Source of the DNA: Eunapius fragilis
Taxonomy: Eukaryota > Porifera > Demospongiae > Spongillida > Spongillidae
Assembly: GCA_963681505.1 (NCBI GenBank)
Contig: OY811989.1
Location: forward strand, 1,195,577 to 1,259,576
Direction: 5' to 3'
DNA length: 64,000 nt
The position numbers and the translations under genes were made by a program. The notes beneath the pieces are model-generated. The model saw only the letters and a program-made list of their open reading frames with translations, had not been told where the DNA came from and searched no databases. The first letter of the stretch is position 1, and every line of letters begins with the position of its first letter. This document shows, in pieces, positions 57,606-64,000 of the stretch.

Positions 57606-58521
57606 CACATTTATACCCATTAAGTTAAAAATGTCCCTGGACCATTTCCACTTAGAATGCTGAGAACAGGAACAGCTGGAGGGACCAATGGATTGGGGTC
57701 ACAATAGTAGTCACTTCCTTCCCATAACATATGGGTAGGCACACCTGAGAAGTGTAGGGTTGTCTAACACATGAGGCTGCTTGATCTTATCTAAAACAAT
57801 GGGCAAGGTGGATGGGTGCAGGCTTTGGTGTCCTAGGTTAACAGGGGGTAGAGTCTATCCTGACTATCCATGCCCACACAGAGAGCTTATCAATGTATCT
57901 ACAAGAAGGTCCACACCCCACTCTTATTGTTCAAGAGCACAGGCTATCCATTGCACCCCGGATTTTGAAAGCAATTCCACCGCCAAACAAAGTAACAAAA
58001 TCGTGGATATATACCTTTATATAAATATGACACGTCCATACCAGTACGTACATGTGCTATTAATATTACCACGGCTCAAACCACAGTATACTTTACACGC
58101 GTATACCATCACGAAGAAAAAGTATGGCTACAGTTCCATGCTATATGTTGTAAGTACCTTTTGTCTCCTTTTGTTCTGTGCTTCCAATTGGGGAGCAGAA
58201 TTTGTCTGCGTGGTCGAAAAAGTACGTTGAAGTCGATGGGTTTGTCAAAAAATGGCCGCTTGTAGGAAGTGGTGGAGAGAAAATTAGTCCATGTGACATT
58301 GGCTACTAATAGAACAAAGGTACTTCATTCCATGTATGGCCTTTAAATGGCGACAAGTTCAAACTTGTTAACACGTAGTGCAAAGTTTATAATGTTGTCG
58401 GTTGTCAAGGGTGGTTGCTAAGGCATTACGCCACTTTTTCAATACTTCTATGGGTATGTCTTTTGTCCACAAAATGTATGGCCGCATAGGGCTGTGGGAT
58501 GTGTGTGTATGTGTTATTTAT
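57606..58521. other. No supported gene
   Basis: 57781-58230 (+) is open for 149 codons but has no recognisable domain, no clear splice context and mixed composition; left unassigned. Confidence 0.4.
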
Positions 58522-58818
58522 AATGTCTAATGTCCTGGGCTTGCTCTGAGGTGCATATACATGTATGTACATCGCAAGGTACGCAAAGCGAGTTTTTTTT
58601 TGGCATTATAGTGAAGTTTGACTGCTTTACCACATTGCATGAGACCTTATCTGTTTGGGCCGAAGCTGCTCTGAAGGCCTAATACCTTTCGCTGCTCTTA
58701 TGCAATGTGGTAAAGCTGTCAAACTTCACTATAATGCCAAAAAAAAACTCGCTTTGCGTACCTTGCAATGTACATACATGTATATGCACCTCGGAGCAAG
58801 CCCAGGACCTTAGACATT
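58522..58818. repeat. Hairpin element with about 120-bp arms
   Basis: The left end AATGTCTAATGTCCTGGGCT and right end GCCCAGGACCTTAGACATT are inverted; arms share CGTACCTTGCNATGTACATA and CAAACTTCACTATAATGCC words with their complements around a centre rich in CTGCTC/GAGCAG. Confidence 0.85.
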
Positions 58819-59444
58819 TGACATTAATGTGTACACTTCCCACACAAAGCACACCTCTCACACACAGCACCCCTCCCACACACAGCACCCTTCACACATG
58901 ATGACACTGGATGCATGTCATATGTGTGTGTGTGTCTATGCGTGTGTGTGTGTGTATGTGTGCCCATGCCATCTATTGATGTTGTATTATTGGCATATGT
59001 GCCATTTCATTTACCCTCTCCTCACTTAATAGATCATTATCCAATATGCCCTTTTCAATGGGCACCCACACATACATGTGCAGGGTTGAGAGTTTATGGC
59101 CCTGAGGTTGTGTTTAATGACTGATAAGGTTAACAACTGACATTCCCTATCAGTCTTCAGCCAGCCATTTTGAGGCAAACTTGGTAACCAGTAAGTATAT
59201 CAGTTCAGATTTAGGCGGGTGTGATGATACCCACTCTCTCTCTCCACCCTTTCTTCCCACACATGTGTATGTGGTGTGTGTGACACGTGTGACACTGGAT
59301 GTCTGTGTATGCCCTTTCATCTACTATATATACTATTTCATCTTCTATATATAGATATAGAAGCACATATACCAAAAAAGTATGATAGACAAGTTACAAA
59401 GCAACTGCTTATATAGATACATGTGGGAAGCATGCAGTTCTGGA

Positions 59445-60221
59445 TTATATGATTGGTGTATCTATGTTCTCTGTGTCCAGATCAGTGGCTGCTTCCTTGT
59501 TCATGCCGGTGAGACTAAACTTCGCTCTTAGATTCTGGCACTTAGAATTAAGTTTGCCCACTATCTCTTTCCAGTTGTTTTCTTCATCTTTAATAGGAAT
59601 CTGAAATCTGTCTTGTATTGTCACTGTGAATGGAACAATATAAGTAATGTTGAATGTATACATTTGTACACACATACATCGAATTCCCTGCAAAACCTTT
59701 TGATCCAAAAGATGCCATCTATTATTTGTATCAGTGCAGTTACCGTTACTAAGCTGCTTGGTAGAGAACATTGTTGAGAATAAATTTAAAGCCAAAGCTC
59801 CTGGTGTAGAACCAGAAACTTTGGCAATGTCAGCTTCTGTAATCTTTATTTGTAATGTTGATGAAGGAATCCATACTTTCAACCCTTCTGTTACATCAGA
59901 ATTGAGTCGTCCCATCCATACACCTTTCAGAAATATACAACTACAACATAAATGGATGATTTTAGCTTTGACTTTCTTACCATTCTGTGAATCTACTAAA
60001 TTTGTGTCTGTGTCATGATCAAGTGCTGCTGTTCTTGTTGGTGCCTTCATGATGCCGGAAAATCAGCAAATGTAATTTAATATTGTTAAGAAGGTTACCA
60101 TTGTTATTCCCTTCTTCAAATCATCCAGCTCTTTTTGAAATGAATCTTGCTGCCGTTGTAGACCTGTAAGCAGCATTGTGAGCTCATCCAGTTTCACCCG
60201 AACATAATCATCCTCCATCAC
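59445..60221 (-). CDS. BEN-domain protein with N-terminal coiled coil
   Basis: Exons 60221-60099 (ATG likely at 60218), 60044-59981, 59923 to about 59690, and about 59635-59445, with introns of 54, 57 and about 54 nt, all multiples of three, so reading through them stays open. Exon 1 is a coiled coil (LLTGLQRQQDSFQKELDDLK). Exons 3-4 show a BEN-type pattern: VWIPSSTLQIKI, SGSTPGALALNLFSTMFSTK, LDQKVLQGIR. BEN domains bind DNA and occur in chromatin factors and in transposon-derived genes. The first exon could be preceded by others; the retroelement on the same strand lies upstream. Confidence 0.6.
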
Positions 60222-60752
60222 CTGTCAGATTGTTAATATGCATATGTGTGTGATTAATGTCAGGTCATCATGTATGTGCCTGGTACCCTCATTTGGTCTA
60301 AGGATGGTGTGTTCAATGACTCTGAAATCCAGAATGTATTGAAGACATTCAATAACATGCGCTTTAAGAAGCGAGCACATACATTGGCACGGTCACTTGC
60401 AGGTGTAGACATATGTAAGGCACTTGGACCGGGTCTACAGGTTGGCTGAACTGATGGTGATGCCTACAAACTATACTCAATAAACACACCCAATAAGATA
60501 TTACATGCTCACCATGGCAATACCGCTTAGATTGTTATCGTCAACATCATCAAACTCAATTGATACAGTCTATTGTACAGGTAGTGCAAAAATATAATAT
60601 ATAATAATCAGTGCATGTACATGTATACTGGAAACATAATTATATGTATAAACAGATATAATAATAATTATTATTATTATTATTATTAATATAAATGCAT
60701 ACACAATTATAACAACAATAATACATTACACACTATGAAGTATATCAATAGT

Positions 60753-63383
60753 TTAAGACAGGACACATCTGGTGAGGATGGCTGTAGCGTTGGCTCTCAC
60801 CAGGTGAAGGTTCAGCCTGCCATAAATGTCACTTAATACTACTGACTTGGGCCTGCAAGTTAAGGTGGCAATCCGAGAGGCCACCTGGGAGAAAGCTTCT
60901 GTGGCTTCCTTTCCCCATGCACCATAAGTTTCAGTAACCAAGGGAACACACAACCAGCCCAGTTCATCACACTTGGCATCATTGGCTTTATGTTTTCTAT
61001 CTTCAGTGGCTCTGGCAGCTGAACCTGCAGACACTCCTGCTTCCAACAAGGTGAGAGTATTAAGCGGAGAGGTCACAGATACATCAAATGCTGCTGTCTT
61101 GCCCGTAGCCCAGTTGGTCAACAAAAGGTCGGCAGGGCGGGTGTGGCTATGGTCAGCAGTGAGGTCACTGCCAGCTTCCACCTGGACACTGAGATGAGCC
61201 CGATGGCACGTTTCAGGCAGTACATCACGCAGGGTGTTATGTCGCGTTACCACATCACCCCCCCGCTTACAAGTGATGGCGTGATGTCCAAGGAGGTCTA
61301 GGGCATTGTCAGGGCAAAGTGCACACTGGGACCCCTGGGATGTGTCTAGGCCAAGCCACCACTTTATAGCAACTTGATGTACTGGTGGATCAAGGTGCAG
61401 ACCCAATCCCTCTGAAGGGACTACTGACAGCCAAGAGGATGCATGGGCAGATGAAACAGAAAGTAATCGTGCTCTGTCAGCAGTGGAAGAATTTTCTAAC
61501 AGCAAATTGAACATATGTGTGTCCAACATGCTGGAAAGCTTCTTTTGGGACACTGAAGGAGCTGAGAGAATGGAGTTGACTTGCAGAACCTTATCAGGGG
61601 GGACATTTGAATTAAAATATGCAACTGCAGAACAGAGGTGAGGATTGGTCTGGGAACCAAACCCAGATGAGCAAACAGAGGCTATATAAGCTGCTGGTGC
61701 ATGATGGTATAGGGAGCGGAGACCCAAACCTCCCTTACTAAGGCCTAACATGGACTGCCTCCAAGCAGCATCTGATGTATCCACAGCAGTACAGGAGGAG
61801 AAGCATCTGCTAACATCTTGGTCATACAGCTGGAGGGCTGCACGAGATAATGATGGTGGTGTGGTACGTGCAAGATGGACAAGCCGACAGAAGCCACCAC
61901 ACACACAGAGAAGGGTTAGGGCAACCTGGGGATCAATTAAGCCCACATCCTCAAGCCTTGAGAGCAGGCTCTTGGCTTCAGACTGTTTGCGAGTGATAAA
62001 TTGGTGGCAAAACTCAGTATCTCCTATGGGAGAACCCAGGATGTCTATGTTAGAATTGTTAGACTTTTTAATGTCAGATGGAAAACAGTCAAGTGAGCTC
62101 TGGCTAAACACCTCACACTTAGGGATATTGACATGGAGGCCAAGTGGAGGACCTAACTCTTGAAGCAAGGCCAAGATATTGCTCACAGTGGACCTTGGAC
62201 CTGCCAGAGCACCATCATCCAAGTACCAGGCGTGAAACTTGAGACCAGCACAATCATCTCTACTAGAAATTGCTGACAGCAGGATATTTAATACCAAAGA
62301 GAACAGCAAAGGACCCAGGGGGTCACCCTGCTGAACACCCTGCTCTGAAGTAAGGCAACCCAAAGGATGCCAGAGGAATGGGTGATGGCTGTAGCACCAG
62401 CTAGTCCATGGGAGCAGCTCTGGAAAGTGTTTTGCACACTCATCCAAGACCGCCTGGCGAGACACCATATTAAAAGCATTTTTAAGGTCCACCTTTAGAA
62501 CAACAAAATCATCCTCCAACCAATGTTGCTCAATGGAATCCCTTAATCCATGGACCATTTTTTCTGCCCCAAATGGGCATGCAACTCCAAACTGAAAAGG
62601 GTGAAAAAAGTGTTGAGCCTTTATCTTGACTGCAGCACAGAGGCATTTTCCAACCAACTGGCGTACAGCTTCTCCCACTGCAATAGGCCGGACATCAAAA
62701 GGGCACCCAGGTTTGGATTTATTTAAAGCTGTAAGATTGCCTCCTGCCAGATAAGCAGAGATTTCAACAGGTGCCTTACCTGCAGCCAAAATATTGATAA
62801 CTGCCCTGAGTGAGTGCAAAATTGGGGTCTGCAAAGGCACTTCTGCAGCATCTATAAGATGTTGTATACGGAGCCCAGAAGGCCCAGCAGCAGTTAGCTT
62901 GGGGAACGATCTCAATATTGCCATGAGGATGATCTCAGCTGGGATTGAGGTTGATATGTGAGATGGGGACGGAGTTTTGGGGCACTCACCCTTAGGATGT
63001 TTGGTTGCCAAAAGTCTCCAGGTCTCATCATTGTTGGGTGCAAGACCAGATGATACCAGGGTCTGGCAAGCTTTGTTGTACAAACCATCCTGAGCTAGGG
63101 AAATTGCTGATGTAATTTGCTGTTTCAGAGAGATGTTCTTGGTGCGATAGTGTTTATTAGTGCTAGAGACCCGTGACAATGCCAAGTTCCAAAGCTCACT
63201 GAATTGGTTTCGCAGCCAAAGGTCACAAAGAAACTCAATTGGGACAGGCTTATTGTGACGACCTCTGCGTTGGCAGCTTGGTAATACACATTTGGGAAGC
63301 ATCATAAGCTTCAACCATGATGTCACTGAATTATCTGAAATGATTTCCTTTAGAACAGAACTGAGCACCTTTGCAAAGGCCAA
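60753..63383 (-). mobile_element. Intact non-LTR-like retroelement ORF: reverse transcriptase + zinc knuckle + endonuclease-like domain
   Basis: Single 876-codon ORF. Residues ~160-180 TAAGPSGLRIQHL; ~230-250 RPIAVGEAVRQLVGK; motif A VLKVDLKNAF (Asp299); motif B GVQQGDPLGPLLF (~349-361); motif C YLDD (387-390); motif D NIPKCEVF; a CX2CX9HX4C knuckle (Cys687, Cys690, His700, Cys705); then HTRPADLLL (Asp752) and AAFDVSV (Asp767), resembling the restriction-like endonuclease of R2-type elements. The order of RT, knuckle and endonuclease is that of early-branching LINEs; YLDD instead of the common YADD is unusual. No frameshift or stop, so recently active. Three decayed copies lie in the window. 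The true start may be upstream of 63383. Confidence 0.85.
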
Positions 63384-63433
63384 CTTAGCTCTCTTTATTA
63401 ATATTATAATAATTATTAAAATTAAAATTATAA

Positions 63434-64000
63434 TTATATATATACGGACTGAACCTTTGTCGTTGCGCCAATCGAATCATCAGCTCCTGCTGTCGCTGTC
63501 TCCATTAGCCAAGCACCTATTTCTTTGGATCTCACTGCCCTACTTTTTTTGATGTTCTTAGCTGTCAGCTGCGATGCACGCTTGGCGCTCTGAATAAATT
63601 GTTTGAATTTACATACGCGCGTACGCATGCAAAATTTTGACCGACCTGTGACAGTGATGTTGGCTCACTTGCACGATAACCGTCATTGGCATCAAGTTCA
63701 GAGGGCTGCTGTATATATAGTAATGAAAAAAGTGAATTCACACTGCATATATAGACGCTGATTCAAAATTAATCCATGGCCACCTGGGGTAGGTCTAGAT
63801 TTTCTTCCTGTGACTGATCCTCTTCATTTGATAATGCCCTGCATTCTGATTCGGTACCTAATAAAACATTCGAATCATATATATGGCGACACGCAGCGCT
63901 GCATGCATGGATACGCTTATAAGAGCAGCTTACCGATGAACAATATGGTTGCTGGAAAATAACTACGACCAAATCGGACAGTTACATTCGTACCCACTGC
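63434..64000 (-). other. Possible exons upstream of the retroelement
   Basis: Minus-strand open stretches 63628-63434 (SAKRASQLTAKNIKKSRAV, GAWLMETATAGADD) and 63972-63769 (ALSNEEDQSQEENLDLPQ) look coding in composition and could be N-terminal exons of the retroelement or of another gene. No domain recognised. Confidence 0.3.

Noticed and set aside
57087..57620. Pro/Ser/Leu-rich ORFs on the minus strand
   Set aside because: Complement of a purine-rich tract.
57781..58230. 149-codon ORF
   Set aside because: No recognisable domain, signal or splice context; not distinguishable from chance.
59445..60050. Uninterrupted 201-codon ORF for the BEN protein
   Set aside because: Contains GTAAGA...AAAG and GTATGT...ACAG introns of 57 and 54 nt that happen to be multiples of three; the spliced model fits the BEN pattern better.

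Overview
The window is eukaryotic nuclear DNA from an animal. Genes are split by GT-AG introns, many only 54-125 nt long. It holds a Furry (FRY) homologue, a death-domain protein with a myosin V-type tail, small secreted proteins, microsatellites, minisatellites and many transposon remains. An early-branching metazoan, most likely a sponge, fits best; that is an inference from gene content and intron size, not a demonstrated identity.

Layout. 178-8685 (+): last 14 exons of a Furry homologue, whose introns are filled with minisatellites, several of which start exactly at an exon's splice donor. 8686-19430: no recognised gene; a 38-bp satellite, CA-rich satellite, hairpin MITE-like elements, and long TG and CT tracts. 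19431-20274 (+): a three-exon gene for a small secreted cysteine-rich protein. 20437-26700: mobile-element remains, with a reverse transcriptase fragment joined directly to a frameshifted protein-primed family B DNA polymerase of Maverick/Polinton type. 28709-36442 (-): an 11-exon gene whose 908-residue product combines about ten ankyrin repeats, a death domain and a complete myosin V-like globular tail (DIL domain) without a motor. 36783-46519: integrase-type DNA transposons (Ginger-like, with CCGG target duplications, Ulp1-like, OTU-like and PHD modules) with nested hairpin elements. 46823-51306 (+): the microexon gene described next. 51495-55361 (-): two decayed copies of the retroelement that is intact at 60753-63383. 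55660-57230 (+): an unrecognised gene containing a 12-nt exon. 59445-60221 (-): a BEN-domain gene.

The outstanding feature is the gene at 46823-51306. It has a TATA box, a signal peptide exon, an acidic pro-region, then 23 consecutive microexons (19 of 3 nt, three of 6 nt, one of 9 nt), each bounded by an upstream AG and a downstream GTAAGT-like donor and spaced 55-125 nt apart, followed by a terminal exon with a stop and a poly(A) signal. The 84 nt of microexon sequence are open in only one of three frames, the frame set by the upstream exons, and that frame encodes a six-cysteine segment. A secreted cysteine-rich peptide is therefore apparently encoded almost one codon per exon. I know of no described gene with this organisation.

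Two further themes recur. Minisatellites repeatedly copy exon-intron junctions or coding motifs. Terminal-inverted-repeat elements insert into one another and into introns.
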